This document shows, one piece after another, positions 37,002 through 46,108 of a DNA stretch of 64,000 nucleotides; within the stretch, counting starts at the first letter, position 1, and every line of letters starts with the position of its first letter. The notes below the pieces were generated by a model. That model searched no databases. It worked only from the letters and a program-made list of their open reading frames with translations, and was not told where the DNA came from. Position numbers and translations under genes: made by a program. The DNA comes from Tistlia sp040905785 (GTDB taxonomy: Bacteria; Pseudomonadota; Alphaproteobacteria; Kiloniellales; DSM-21159). The stretch lies in contig NZ_JBBDQW010000038.1 of assembly GCF_040905785.1 (NCBI RefSeq), positions 66,314 to 130,313 on the forward strand. The letters are read 5' to 3'.

Positions 37002-37853
37002 CTACGCCGCCGCCCGCCGCCGGACGAAGGCGGCGAGCTCGCCGATCAGGGTCGCGACGTCGGCACCGACCTTCTCGAAGCCGGCGTGCCGTTCGAAGCT
37101 GGATTCGTCGCAGTAGAGCGCGCGGTTGATCTCGATCTGCAGCGAGTGCCGCCCCTCGGCCGGCGCCGAGTAGCGGCGCACCAGCTCGACGCCCTTGTAG
37201 GGCCAGTTGAGCACGACCTCGTAGCCGAGCGACTCGAAGACCTCTGCCACGCGGCGGGTCAGGGCCGGCTCGCAGGTCGTGCCGTCGCGGTCGCCCAGGA
37301 TGATCTCCGGCCGCGCGACCGTGCCGTCCTCGGTCGTGGGGTCGCCCTGGGACGGCATCGAGTGGCAGTCGATGTGCCAGACCGCGCCGTGGCGCGCCTG
37401 CGCCTCCTCGAGCAGCCGCTTCAGGGCGTCGTGGTAGGGCCGCCAGTAGCCGGCGATGCGCGCCTCGACCTCGGCCGGCGTCAGCTTGCGGTCGTAGATC
37501 GCCTCGCGGCCTTCGATCAGGCTCCAGATCAGGCCGACCCCGCGCGCGGCCTTGGGGCTCGCCGTCAGGGGACGCGGCCAGGCGCCCTCGACCATCGCGG
37601 GGTCCAGGTCCTCGGGCGCGCGGTTGGCGTCGATGTAGGCGCGGCCGAAGCGGGCCGCGAGCAGGGGCGCGCCCTGGGCCGGCGCCGAGCCGTAGAGCTC
37701 GTCGATGTAGGCGTCGCGGCCGCGCAGCAGCGTCGCCTCGGGCAGCACCGCGCCCATGTCGGCGGGAAACCAGCTGCCGCTGTGCGGGCTGTCGAAGACC
37801 AGCGGCAGGGCTTGCCCCTCGGGCTCGTAGAGGTCGTAGGCGGGATGGCTCAC
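37002..37853 (-). CDS. N-formylglutamate amidohydrolase family protein
   Basis: A 283-residue zinc hydrolase of the HutG/FGase family, which removes the formyl group from N-formylglutamate or related N-formyl amino acids. Visible hallmarks are FDSPHSGSWFP, RDAYIDELYG, RFGRAYIDANRAPEDLDP, and the metal site HIDCHSMPS. It ends the run of peptide-transporter genes on the minus strand (start 10 bases after the ATPase gene stop), which suggests it acts on imported formylated or peptide-derived substrates. No other hut genes are near, so a dedicated histidine-degradation role is not supported. Confidence 0.88.
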   Translation of the reverse strand: MSHPAYDLYEPEGQALPLVFDSPHSGSWFPADMGAVLPEATLLRGRDAYIDELYGSAPAQGAPLLAARFGRAYIDANRAPEDLDPAMVEGAWPRPLTASPKAARGVGLIWSLIEGREAIYDRKLTPAEVEARIAGYWRPYHDALKRLLEEAQARHGAVWHIDCHSMPSQGDPTTEDGTVARPEIILGDRDGTTCEPALTRRVAEVFESLGYEVVLNWPYKGVELVRRYSAPAEGRHSLQIEINRALYCDESSFERHAGFEKVGADVATLIGELAAFVRRRAAA

Positions 37854-37863
37854 GGGGGGCGGC

Positions 37864-38874
37864 TCAGCTCCGGTCGTTGAGGTGGCAGGCGGCGTAACGC
37901 CCGGGCGCGACCTCCTTCAGCAGCGGCCGCTCGAGGCGGCAGCGCTCGAAGGCGTGCGGGCAGCGCGGGTGGAAGGCGCAGCCGGGCGGCGGGTCGATCG
38001 GCGAGGGGATCTCGCCCTCGACCGGCTTGAAGATGCGCCGCCGGCTGTCGATGCGCGGCACCTCGGCGAGCAGCGCCTGGGCGTAGGGGTGGTTGGCGCC
38101 GGCGAAGAGCTCCTCCGTCGGCGCGACCTCGACGATGCGGCCGAGGTACATGATCGCGACCCGGTCCGAGAGGTGCTCGACGACGCCCAGGTCGTGGCTG
38201 ATGAAGAGGTAAGTGAGGTCGAAGCGCTCGCGCAGGTCCATGAAGAGGTTCAGCACCTGGGCCTGGATCGAGACGTCGAGCGCCGCCACCGACTCGTCGC
38301 AGACCAGGAACTCGGGCTTCACGGCGAGCGCGCGGGCGATGCCGATGCGCTGGCGCTGCCCGCCCGAGAACTGGTGCGGATAGCGCCGCCGGTAGGAGGC
38401 GTCGAGCCCGACGCTGGCCAGGACCTGGTCGACGTAGCCGGCGAGCTCGCTGCGCCGGACCAGGCCGTGGAACAGCGGCGCCTCGCCGACGATCTCGGCG
38501 ACCCTCAGGCGCGGGTTGAGCGAGGCGAAGGGGTCCTGGAAGATCATCTGGATCTTCAGCGAGGCCTTCTTGGCCTCGGCGCCGGCGGCGCGGGTGATGT
38601 CCTTGCCGCGGTAGGTCAGGCGGCCCTCGCTGGCCGGATGGATGCCGGCGACGACCCGGCCCAGGGTCGACTTGCCGCAGCCGGATTCCCCGACCAGGCC
38701 CAGGACCTCGCCCTCGGCGATCTCCAGGTCGACCGACTCGACCGCGTGGACGACCTCCTCCTGCACGTCGGAGCCGAAGCGCCGGGCGACGCGCTCCGCC
38801 AGGTCGAGGCTCTTGACGAAGCGCTTGGAGACGCCCTCCAGGCGCAGCAGCGGCTCGCCGCGAGCGGCGCTCAC
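37864..38874 (-). CDS. dppF: Dipeptide/oligopeptide ABC transporter ATP-binding protein (DppF-like)
   Basis: 336 residues: Walker A GESGCGKSTLGRVV, Q-loop in MIFQDPFASLNPR, signature FSGGQRQRIGIARAL, Walker B FLVCDESVAALDVS, and the oligopeptide-family C-terminal cysteine segment CAFHPRCPHAFERC. The start is GTG at 38874, overlapping the dppD stop by four bases (GTGA). It pairs with DppD as the motor of the peptide importer. Confidence 0.93.
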   Translation of the reverse strand: MSAARGEPLLRLEGVSKRFVKSLDLAERVARRFGSDVQEEVVHAVESVDLEIAEGEVLGLVGESGCGKSTLGRVVAGIHPASEGRLTYRGKDITRAAGAEAKKASLKIQMIFQDPFASLNPRLRVAEIVGEAPLFHGLVRRSELAGYVDQVLASVGLDASYRRRYPHQFSGGQRQRIGIARALAVKPEFLVCDESVAALDVSIQAQVLNLFMDLRERFDLTYLFISHDLGVVEHLSDRVAIMYLGRIVEVAPTEELFAGANHPYAQALLAEVPRIDSRRRIFKPVEGEIPSPIDPPPGCAFHPRCPHAFERCRLERPLLKEVAPGRYAACHLNDRS

Positions 38875-39869
38875 GCGACCGTCTCCCGGACCGGATGGTA
38901 GCAGCGCAGCGTGCGGCCCGGCTCGGGCACCGTCTCGGGCGGCGCCTCCTGGGCGCAGTCCTCCTGCGCGTTGGGGCAGCGCGCGCGGAAGGCGCAGCCG
39001 CTCGGCAGGGCGAAGAGCGAGGGCGTCATGCCCGGGATCTGGACCAGCCGGCCGCCGCGGCGGTTGCGGCTCGGCACCGAGCCGATCAGGCCGGCGGTAT
39101 AGGGATGCAGCGGGCTGTCGAGCACCGCGTCGACCGTGCCCGATTCGACGATGCGCCCGGCGTACATGACGCAGACGCGGTCGGCGAGCCCGCTGACCAC
39201 CGCCAGGTCGTGGGTGATCCAGAGCAGCGCCGTGCCGGTCTCGCCGCACAGCTTCTGCATCTCGTAGAGAATCTGCGCCTGGATCGTGACGTCGAGGGCG
39301 GTCGTCGGCTCGTCGGCGATGATCACCGCCGGGTCGTTGAGCAGCGCGATGGCGATGGCGACGCGCTGGCGCATGCCGCCGGAGAACTGGTGCGGATAGG
39401 CCGAGAGGCGCTCCTCGGGCGAGGGAATGCCGACCCGGCCGAGGGCGTCGCGGGCACGCCGCCGCGCCTCGGCCCGGTCGACCCGGTGGTGGGCGCGCAC
39501 CGCCTCGACCATCTGCGTGTCGATGCGCAGGACCGGGTTCAGGGTCATCATGGGGTCCTGGAAGATCATGGCGATCTGGTTGCCGCGCAGCTGGCGCAGC
39601 CGGCTTTCGCTGGCGCCGACCAGGTTCTCCCCGTCGAACAGCACGCGGCCGCCGACGACCCGGCCCGGCGGATCGACCAGGCCCAGGATCGAGAAGCCGG
39701 TCACGGACTTGCCCGAGCCAGACTCCCCGACCAGCCCCAGCACCTCGCCGCGATTGAGCTCGAAGGTCACGCCGTCGACCGCCCTGGCGACGCCCGCGCC
39801 GGTCTCGAAATGGGTCTGCAGCTGCTCGACGCGCAGCAGCGGCACCCCGCCCTCCCCGCTCGCCGCCAT
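38871..39869 (-). CDS. dppD: Dipeptide/oligopeptide ABC transporter ATP-binding protein (DppD-like)
   Basis: 332 residues: Walker A GESGSGKSVTGFSIL, IFQDPMMTLNP, signature FSGGMRQRVAIAIAL, Walker B VIIADEPTTALDV, H-loop WITHDLAVV, and a C-terminal CAFRARCPNAQEDC. The ATG at 39869 overlaps the dppC stop by one base. Typical DppD length. Confidence 0.94.
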   Translation of the reverse strand: MAASGEGGVPLLRVEQLQTHFETGAGVARAVDGVTFELNRGEVLGLVGESGSGKSVTGFSILGLVDPPGRVVGGRVLFDGENLVGASESRLRQLRGNQIAMIFQDPMMTLNPVLRIDTQMVEAVRAHHRVDRAEARRRARDALGRVGIPSPEERLSAYPHQFSGGMRQRVAIAIALLNDPAVIIADEPTTALDVTIQAQILYEMQKLCGETGTALLWITHDLAVVSGLADRVCVMYAGRIVESGTVDAVLDSPLHPYTAGLIGSVPSRNRRGGRLVQIPGMTPSLFALPSGCAFRARCPNAQEDCAQEAPPETVPEPGRTLRCYHPVRETVA

Positions 39870-40816
39870 CAGCGCTGCAGCCGAGGGTTCAGCAGGTCGC
39901 GCAGGCGGTCGCCGACCAGGTTGATGGCGACGATGACGACGACCAGCGCGACGCCGGGGAAGAAGGAGATCCAGTAGCGGCCGCTCATCATGTACTCGAA
40001 GCCGTTGGAGATCAGCAGGCCGAGCGAGGGCTCGGTGACGGGCACGCCGACGCCGAGGAAGGACAGCGTCGCCTCCAGGGCGATGGCGTTGGCGACCTGC
40101 ACCGTGGCGATGACGATCAGCGGCGGCAGGCAGTTCGGCAGCAGGTGGCGGAACAGCACCCGCCGGCTGCCGAGGCCGAGGCAGACCGCCGCGTCGATGT
40201 ACTCCTTGCGCCGCTCGACCAGGGCCGAGCCGCGCACGGCGCGGGCGTAGTAGGCCCACTGCACGATGATCAGCGCGACGATCACCTTGTCGACGCCGTT
40301 GCCGAAGATCGCCAGCAGGATCAGCGCGACCAGGATCGCCGGGAAGGACAGCTGGATGTCGACGATGCGCATCAGCACGCTGTCGACGGCGCCGCCGAAG
40401 AAGGCCGCGACCAGGCCGACCGTGCTGCCGATGACCAGGGCGCAGGCCACCGAGACGCTGCCGACGACCAGCGAGATGCGCAGCCCGTAGACGATCGCCG
40501 AGAGCATGTCGCGGCCCTGGATGTCGGTGCCCAGCCAATAGGTACCGAAGGCGTAGGCGGGCGAGCCCGGCGGCAGCGTGCCGTCCATGATGTCGAGCTG
40601 CGACAGGTCGTAGGGGTCCTGCGGCACGATCCAGGGCGCGAAGAGCGCGACGACGGCGATCACCAGGATCACGGCCAGGCCGAGCACGGCGACCCAGCTG
40701 GCGCAGAAGTCGCGCACGAGCCGCGACAGCGGCGAGCGCACCACCGGCGGCGGCGCCGCCTCGGGCAGGCCGGTCAGCGCCTCGAGCGGCGCCGCGCTCT
40801 GCGGGTCGTCGCTCAT
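39869..40816 (-). CDS. dppC: Dipeptide ABC transporter permease (DppC-like)
   Basis: A 315-residue inner-membrane permease with the OppC-type N-terminal extension (SPLSRLVRDFCASWVAVLGL), a periplasmic PYDLSQLDIMDGTLPPGSP segment, GTDIQGRDMLSAIVYGLRI and the EAA-type segment EYIDAAVCLGLGSRRVLFRH. About six membrane segments. Start ATG is 13 bases after the dppB stop. Confidence 0.94.
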   Translation of the reverse strand: MSDDPQSAAPLEALTGLPEAAPPPVVRSPLSRLVRDFCASWVAVLGLAVILVIAVVALFAPWIVPQDPYDLSQLDIMDGTLPPGSPAYAFGTYWLGTDIQGRDMLSAIVYGLRISLVVGSVSVACALVIGSTVGLVAAFFGGAVDSVLMRIVDIQLSFPAILVALILLAIFGNGVDKVIVALIIVQWAYYARAVRGSALVERRKEYIDAAVCLGLGSRRVLFRHLLPNCLPPLIVIATVQVANAIALEATLSFLGVGVPVTEPSLGLLISNGFEYMMSGRYWISFFPGVALVVVIVAINLVGDRLRDLLNPRLQR

Positions 40817-40829
40817 CGGCAGCGCGCCC

Positions 40830-41807
40830 TCACGCCTTGGCCTCGGACAGCCGGACTCTCGGGTCGAGCAGCGAGTAGAGCAGGTCGACCGCGAGGTTGA
40901 TCAGGATGAAGATGAAGACGGTCATCATCAGGTAGGCGACGACGACCGGGCGATCGAGATTGACGATCGAGTCGATCAGCAGCTTGCCGATGCCGGGCCA
41001 GGCAAAGACCGTCTCGGTGACCACCGCGAAGGCGATCATCGAGCCGAGCTCCAGGCCGATCACCGTGACCACCGGGATCATGATGTTCTTGAGCACGTGG
41101 ACGTAGGTCACCCGCGCGGCCGAGAGGCCCTTGGCGCGGGCGAACTTGACGTAGTCCTGCAGCGCCACCTCGCGCGTCCCGGCGCGCGCCAGGCGGATCA
41201 CCAGCGAGGTCTTGTAGAGCGCCAGGGTGATCGCCGGCAGCAGCAGGTGCGACCAGCCGTCCAGGGTCAGCAGGCTGGTGCGGATCCCGAGCAGGTCGAC
41301 GGTGTCGCCGCGCCCGCCGGCCGGCAGCCATTGCAGGTAGACGGCGAAGACCAGGATCAGCATCAGGCCGAGCCAGAAGTTGGGTAGCGAGAAGCCGAGG
41401 ATCGAGCCGGTCATGATCGAGCGGCCGAGCAGCGAGTCCGGCCGCAGCCCGGCCCAGAGGCCCAGGAAGACGCCGACCGTGACGGCGAAGACCAGGGCCA
41501 CCAGCGCCAGCTCCATGGTCGCGGGCAGGCGGTCGAGGATCAGCTGCAGCGCCGGCTCGCCATGGACGAAGGAGCGCCCGAGGTCGCCGCCGAGCGCGTT
41601 GACCAGGAACAGCCAGAGCTGCTCCCACAGCGGCTTGTCGAGGCCGAGCCGCTCGACCGTCGCCTGCTGCTCGGCGAGGTCGGCCTCCGGGCTGATCAGC
41701 ACGTCGACCGGATTGCCGATCGCGTAGATGCCGACGAAGACCAGCAGGGCCATGACGACCAGCACCAGGGCCGACTGGCCGAGCCGCCGGATGAAGTAGA
41801 CCAGCAT
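40830..41807 (-). CDS. dppB: Dipeptide ABC transporter permease (DppB-like)
   Basis: A 325-residue permease that begins MLVYFIRRLGQSALVLVV (the OppB/DppB N-terminal pattern), with six membrane segments and the EAA-type segment LQDYVKFARAKGLSAARV. It pairs with DppC. A strong hairpin in the gap after the binding-protein gene probably lowers expression of the membrane genes relative to it. Confidence 0.94.
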   Translation of the reverse strand: MLVYFIRRLGQSALVLVVMALLVFVGIYAIGNPVDVLISPEADLAEQQATVERLGLDKPLWEQLWLFLVNALGGDLGRSFVHGEPALQLILDRLPATMELALVALVFAVTVGVFLGLWAGLRPDSLLGRSIMTGSILGFSLPNFWLGLMLILVFAVYLQWLPAGGRGDTVDLLGIRTSLLTLDGWSHLLLPAITLALYKTSLVIRLARAGTREVALQDYVKFARAKGLSAARVTYVHVLKNIMIPVVTVIGLELGSMIAFAVVTETVFAWPGIGKLLIDSIVNLDRPVVVAYLMMTVFIFILINLAVDLLYSLLDPRVRLSEAKA

Positions 41808-41820
41808 GGCGTACTTTCGG

Positions 41821-41875
41821 AAAAACGTGGTTGGGATCGGCCGGGGCCGGGCAGCGCCCGGGCCCGGCCGATCCC
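41821..41875 (-). terminator. Strong hairpin with T-run between the peptide-binding protein gene and dppB
   Basis: GGGATCGGCCGGG at 41833-41845 and its exact complement CCCGGCCGATCCC at 41863-41875; inside it a second 6-base stem (41847-41852 with 41856-41861) and a three-base loop. On the minus strand seven bases follow and then TTTTT. Likely a partial terminator or attenuator and mRNA 3' stabiliser. Confidence 0.8.
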
Positions 41876-41882
41876 GCGAGGC

Positions 41883-43466
41883 CTAGTCGGCCTTCGTCAC
41901 GCTCATCGCCATGGTGTACTGGTCGGCGCGCGGCTCGTAGGCCAGTCCCTTGCGCGTCGCCCAGCTGGTCACCTCGTAGTGCAGCGGCAGGATGCCGTAG
42001 TCCTTGACGACCAGCTCGCTGGCCTCCTGCAGCAGCTTCTCGCGCTCGGCATCGTCGAGGGTGGCGAGAGCCTCTTCGATCTTGGCGTCGAGCTCGGGGT
42101 TGGAGTAGCGGCCGCGGTTGGTGCCGCCGTAGCCCTTGTCCTTGTCCGGCGTGGCGACCAGGGCACGCAGCGGCGAGGACATCTCGCCGGTGCCGGCGCC
42201 CCAGCCGGCCAGGTAGACGGTGAACTCGAAATCGTTGCGGCGCTTGAAGAAGACCGACTTGGTCGAGGCGTCGACCCCTGTCTTGATGCCGACCCGGCTG
42301 AGGAACTGCGCCGCCGCCTGCGCGACCTTCTCGTCGTTGATGTAGCGGTCGTTGGGCGTGCCGATCACCAACTCGAAGCCGTCGGGGTAGCCGGCCTCGG
42401 CCAGCAGCGCCTTGGCGGCCTCGGGATCGTACTCCTCGACGCTCAGGTCCATGCTGGCGCCGTACATGCCCTGCGGCAACAGCTGCTCGGCGGCGACCGC
42501 GACGCCGCCCATGATCTTCTCGACGATGGCCTTGCGGTCGATCGCCTTGGAGACCGCCTCGCGCACCCGGACGTCCTTGAAGGGGTTCTTGCCGTCGGTG
42601 CCCTTGACCCCGGGCGTCTCGTCGGCGTGCTGGTCCATGTGCAGGTAGATGACGCGGTTCGACAGGCCGGAGTAGACGCTGACCTCGGGGTCGCTCTCGA
42701 GCCGGGGCAGGTCCTGGGTCGGCGGGTTGTCGATGACGTCGACGTCGCCCGACAGCAGCGCCGCGACCCGCGGGCCGTCGCTGGTGATCGGCTTGAAGGT
42801 GACCTGCTCCCACTCCGGCGCGCCACCCCAGTAGTCGGCGTTGGCAGTCAGCACCAGACGGTCGCCCTTGACGAACTCCTTGAACTTGTAGGGGCCGGTG
42901 CCGACGGCCAGCGAGCCGTCGTTGAAGCCCTCGGTCTTCGGCCAGTCGCCGCCGTTCGAGTCGGCGACGGTCTCCTTGGAGATGATCGCGATGTTCGACA
43001 GCTCGGTCGGCAGCAGCGGCCGCGGCCCCGGCGTCTTGAAGATCAGGGTGTGCGGGTCCTTGGCCTCCATCGATTCGATGGCGTTGGTGTAGATGCCGAA
43101 GGAGGAGGGCGAGTTGGGCACGTTGGGCACGCGCTCGATGGTGTAGATGACGTCCTCGGCGTCGAAGGGCGTGCCGTCGTGGAAGGTCACGCCCTGGCGC
43201 AGGTTGAACTGCCAGGTGGTGTCGTCGAGCGGCTCCCAGGACTCGGCGAGCCCCGGCTGCAGCCGCTGCTGGGCGTCCTGTTTGATGAGCCCGTCGAAGA
43301 TGTGCTCCTTCAGGGCGTTGTTCGGCCCGAGGTTGTGGTAGTGCGGGTCGATCGCGCTGGGCTCCGACCCGACGCCGATCACCAGTTCGTCGGCCTGCGC
43401 CGTGCCCGCCTGGACGAGGCCCAGGGCCAGGGCGCCGCCGAGAAGGACGGCAAGAGTTCGGTTCAT
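41883..43466 (-). CDS. dppA: Dipeptide/oligopeptide ABC transporter substrate-binding protein (SBP_bac_5)
   Basis: A 527-residue periplasmic protein with signal peptide MNRTLAVLLGGALALGLVQ (cleavage near TAQA-DE). Motifs of the family: VIGVGSEPSAIDPHYHN near the mature N-terminus, LAESWEPLDDTTWQFNLRQG and VTFHDGTPFDAEDVIYTIER. First gene of the minus-strand transport unit dppA-dppB-dppC-dppD-dppF followed by the N-formylglutamate amidohydrolase. The ligand class (di- or oligopeptide) is inferred from family; nickel or other ligands occur in this family too. Confidence 0.92.
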   Translation of the reverse strand: MNRTLAVLLGGALALGLVQAGTAQADELVIGVGSEPSAIDPHYHNLGPNNALKEHIFDGLIKQDAQQRLQPGLAESWEPLDDTTWQFNLRQGVTFHDGTPFDAEDVIYTIERVPNVPNSPSSFGIYTNAIESMEAKDPHTLIFKTPGPRPLLPTELSNIAIISKETVADSNGGDWPKTEGFNDGSLAVGTGPYKFKEFVKGDRLVLTANADYWGGAPEWEQVTFKPITSDGPRVAALLSGDVDVIDNPPTQDLPRLESDPEVSVYSGLSNRVIYLHMDQHADETPGVKGTDGKNPFKDVRVREAVSKAIDRKAIVEKIMGGVAVAAEQLLPQGMYGASMDLSVEEYDPEAAKALLAEAGYPDGFELVIGTPNDRYINDEKVAQAAAQFLSRVGIKTGVDASTKSVFFKRRNDFEFTVYLAGWGAGTGEMSSPLRALVATPDKDKGYGGTNRGRYSNPELDAKIEEALATLDDAEREKLLQEASELVVKDYGILPLHYEVTSWATRKGLAYEPRADQYTMAMSVTKAD

Positions 43467-43565
43467 CGCTAGTCTCTCCCTGTTCAACGGGGCCGCCGGC
43501 CCGTCTGCTACAGGTTCTCGGCGACCGCGAGGCAACAGTGTCCCGGACGCCGCCCGCCGGTGCAA

Positions 43566-43607
43566 CCGTTTCGCGCAATGCCGTTTCGCGCGGGCAACAA
43601 GCCCGCG
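43566..43607. promoter_or_regulatory. Direct repeat and hairpin between the alcohol dehydrogenase and peptide-transport genes
   Basis: CCGTTTCGCGC at 43566-43576 is repeated exactly at 43581-43591. Partly overlapping is the inverted repeat CGCGGGC (43589-43595) / GCCCGCG (43601-43607) with a five-base loop. No T-run, so not clearly a terminator. It lies 100-140 bases upstream of the binding-protein start and could be an operator. Confidence 0.4.
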
Positions 43608-43633
43608 GGCGCCAGGGACTTTCCAGTGCCGGC

Positions 43634-44710
43634 TCAGGGCGTGATCGCGACCTTCAGCACGCCGTCGCGCTGGTTGGCGAAGAGCTCGTAGGCCGCCTCG
43701 ATGTCGTCGAGCCTGTAGCGGTGGGTCACCAGCGGCTCCAGGTCGAGGCGGCCGGAGGCGACGACGTTCATCAGGCGGCGCATCCGCTCCTTGCCGCCCG
43801 GGCAGAGCGTGGAGACGATCCTGTGGTCGCCGAGGCCGGCGGCGAAAGGCTGCAGCGGCAGCGTCAGGTCGCTCGAGTAGACACCCAGGCTCGAGAGGGT
43901 ACCGCCCGGTCGCAGCACGCGCAGGCAGGCCTCGAAGGTGCCGGGGGTGCCGAGCGCCTCGATGGCGACGTCGACGCCGCGGCCCTCGGTCAGGCGCAGG
44001 ATCTCCTCGACCGGATCGGTCTTGCGGAAGTCGACGAGATGGTCGGCGCCCATCCGCCGCGCCACCGCGGCGCGCTCGGGCACGGTCTCGACGCCGATGA
44101 TCGTGGTCGCGCCCGACAGCCGGGCCCCCGCCGTGGCGCAGAGACCGATCGGCCCCTGGGCGAAGACCGCCACGACGTCGCCGATGCGCACGCCGCCCCT
44201 CTCCGCGCCGCTGAAGCCGGTCGACATGATGTCGGGGCACATCAACACCTGCTCGTCGGTCAGGCCGTCGGGAACCGGCGCCAGGTTGGCCATGGCGTCG
44301 GGGACGCGCACGTACTCGGCCTGGCAGCCGTCGATCGTGTTGCCGAAGCGCCAGCCGCCCATGGCCTTCCAGCCGTGCGGCGTGCCGGCGCCGCACTGGG
44401 AATGGCAGCCGTCGAGCGAGGCGTAGCTGTGGCCGCTGGGGGTGATCGCCCCGGCGATCACGCGCTGGCCCTCGCTGTAGCCCTCGACGGCGGAGCCGAG
44501 CTTCTCGATCACGCCGACCGGCTCGTGGCCGATCGTCAGGCCCTTCTCGACGGGGTACTCGCCCTTCAGGATGTGGACGTCGGTGCCGCAGATCGTCGTC
44601 GTGGTGATCCGGATCAGCGCATCGTTCGGGCCGATGTCGGGGATCGGCTTGTCGTCGAGGACGATGCGGTTCTTCTCGACGAAGACCGCGGCTCTCATCT
44701 TGGCTGCCAT
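43634..44710 (-). CDS. Zinc-dependent secondary alcohol dehydrogenase
   Basis: A 358-residue medium-chain dehydrogenase. The catalytic zinc ligands are visible as Cys41 (TTICGTDVH), His62-Glu63 (IGHEPVG) and an Asp in CPDIMSTGF, the pattern of clostridial/Thermoanaerobacter secondary alcohol dehydrogenases; the four-cysteine structural zinc cluster is absent, as in that group. The Rossmann segment is VAVFAQGPIGLCATAGARL. It lies upstream of dppA on the same strand with a 167-base gap, so probably a separate unit. Natural alcohol unknown. Confidence 0.9.
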   Translation of the reverse strand: MAAKMRAAVFVEKNRIVLDDKPIPDIGPNDALIRITTTTICGTDVHILKGEYPVEKGLTIGHEPVGVIEKLGSAVEGYSEGQRVIAGAITPSGHSYASLDGCHSQCGAGTPHGWKAMGGWRFGNTIDGCQAEYVRVPDAMANLAPVPDGLTDEQVLMCPDIMSTGFSGAERGGVRIGDVVAVFAQGPIGLCATAGARLSGATTIIGVETVPERAAVARRMGADHLVDFRKTDPVEEILRLTEGRGVDVAIEALGTPGTFEACLRVLRPGGTLSSLGVYSSDLTLPLQPFAAGLGDHRIVSTLCPGGKERMRRLMNVVASGRLDLEPLVTHRYRLDDIEAAYELFANQRDGVLKVAITP

Positions 44711-44877
44711 GGCGACAGTTTCCTCCAGGTTGGGTACGAGGAGGACAAGGCCACAGTCGGCAGGGCATCCGCACTGATCGAGGTCAAGTGGAGGTGAAGT
44801 TGCCGCCGAGCCAACCGACGGTTGCCTCGCGGCGCAGCGACCCCCAGATCGACTGCATGGCAGAGCAAGACAGGCGG

Positions 44878-45438
44878 ATGACGACCGGCAGCACCACGCA
44901 GGGACACCCGCCGGCCCTCCGGCAGCTCATTCTGGCGGCCGAACGCCCCGACGCCCGGCCCTTCGAGCTACGACGCTTCGAGGCGGCGGAGAGCGCGCTC
45001 GCGGCCGCACCGCACTTCGCCTTCCTGATCGACCTTTGGCGCAGTCGCCGCGGCGCCTGCGCCCTGCCCGACTGGGCGGACGTGGAGTTCCCGGACTTCC
45101 GTGGCTGGCATTCGGCCCTGCTCCTCAGCGATTTGCCGGACGAGACGCCGGATCCCCGCTTTCGACTGATCGGAGAGGACTACCGCGTGCTCCAGGACAG
45201 CAGCCTGCCGGGCCGCCGCTTCAGCGACGTCATGCCGCGCCTCTACGCCCGGCAGTTCCGCGCGCACTTCGAGGCGATCCGGGACGGCGGCCTGATCGGC
45301 CTGACGACCGGTCCCGCGGCCTTCGTCGGACGCGAGCACCTCCATCTCTCGATCCTGGAACTGCCGTTCCGCGCCGGCGGCACCGGTGTCCAGCGGCTGC
45401 TCCACGCCCTGCGCGTCGGCGCGTCGGCTCAGCCCTGA
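44878..45438 (+). CDS. PAS_5-family protein, first tandem copy
   Basis: About 186 residues from the ATG at 44878; the frame is open to a GTG at 44788 and an ATG at 44857, so the start is uncertain. I chose 44878 because it aligns with the start of the second copy. The fold is the PAS_5 type found in many Rhodospirillales proteins: LWRSRRGACALPDWADVEFPD, then a PAS core FRLIGEDYRVL ... LTTGPAAFVGREHLHL ... ILELPF. No output domain is fused. It lies 91 bases before a paralogue (45529-46074). Possible role as a small sensor or adaptor; unknown. Confidence 0.75.
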   Translation: MTTGSTTQGHPPALRQLILAAERPDARPFELRRFEAAESALAAAPHFAFLIDLWRSRRGACALPDWADVEFPDFRGWHSALLLSDLPDETPDPRFRLIGEDYRVLQDSSLPGRRFSDVMPRLYARQFRAHFEAIRDGGLIGLTTGPAAFVGREHLHLSILELPFRAGGTGVQRLLHALRVGASAQP

Positions 45439-45528
45439 AGCGCCGATGCCGCCGGCAGGTAACCCCGCCTTAACCAACGATCGGGCATACCGGACTTTCC
45501 CTGCGCCCGACCAGGTTTGCCCCGCCCG

Positions 45529-46074
45529 ATGAACGCCACCACCGACCACCGAATCCTGGAGGCCCTGTTCCAGGCGGTCGAGAACCCGGACGCCGCGCCC
45601 TTCGAGCTGCAGCGGCTGGACGTAGAGGGGGCCCTCGAGGCGGCGCCGCGGCTGGCGTCCCTGATCCAGCTCTGGGACGAGCGGCGCGGCGAGGCGGCGG
45701 TGCCCGACTGGGCCGACATGGATTTCGCGGATTTCCGCGGCTGGCACGCCGCACTGGTGGTCAGCGACCTGCCGGCCGGCGAGCCGGACCCGATCTACCG
45801 GGTCATCGGCGAGGATTTTCGGATCGTCAGCTACACGACGGAGCCCGGGCAGAAGTTCAGCGACCGCACGCCGCTGCTCTACGACCGGCAGTTCCGCGAG
45901 CACTTCCGCGAGATCCGTGACCGCGGCCTGATCGGCCGGGCGACCGGTCCCGCGGCCTTCGTCGGCCGCGAGCACCTGCGCCTCGAGGTGCTCGAGCTGC
46001 CGTTCCGCAACGGCGGCGAACGGGTCGCCCGCCTGGTCCACCTGATGAGCTACGACCTGGCCGCGCCGGAGTGA
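45529..46074 (+). CDS. PAS_5-family protein, second tandem copy
   Basis: 181 residues, clearly paralogous to the preceding gene: both share a PDA-x-PFEL segment near the N-terminus, the PDWAD-x-x-F-x-DFRGWH-(S/A)-AL block, and a TGPAAFVGREHL segment near the C-terminus. ATG at 45529. A single PAS_5 domain with no output module. The two genes are a recent-looking tandem duplication, convergent with the tonB operon downstream (34 bases between stop codons). Confidence 0.8.
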   Translation: MNATTDHRILEALFQAVENPDAAPFELQRLDVEGALEAAPRLASLIQLWDERRGEAAVPDWADMDFADFRGWHAALVVSDLPAGEPDPIYRVIGEDFRIVSYTTEPGQKFSDRTPLLYDRQFREHFREIRDRGLIGRATGPAAFVGREHLRLEVLELPFRNGGERVARLVHLMSYDLAAPE

Positions 46075-46108
46075 CACGCGCGTCTGCGGCGATCTCGGCC
46101 TCGCCTCG

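Noticed and set aside
37002..37853. N-formylglutamate amidohydrolase considered as evidence of a histidine-utilisation (hut) cluster
   Set aside because: No hutU, hutH or hutI genes nearby; it is attached to a peptide transporter instead.
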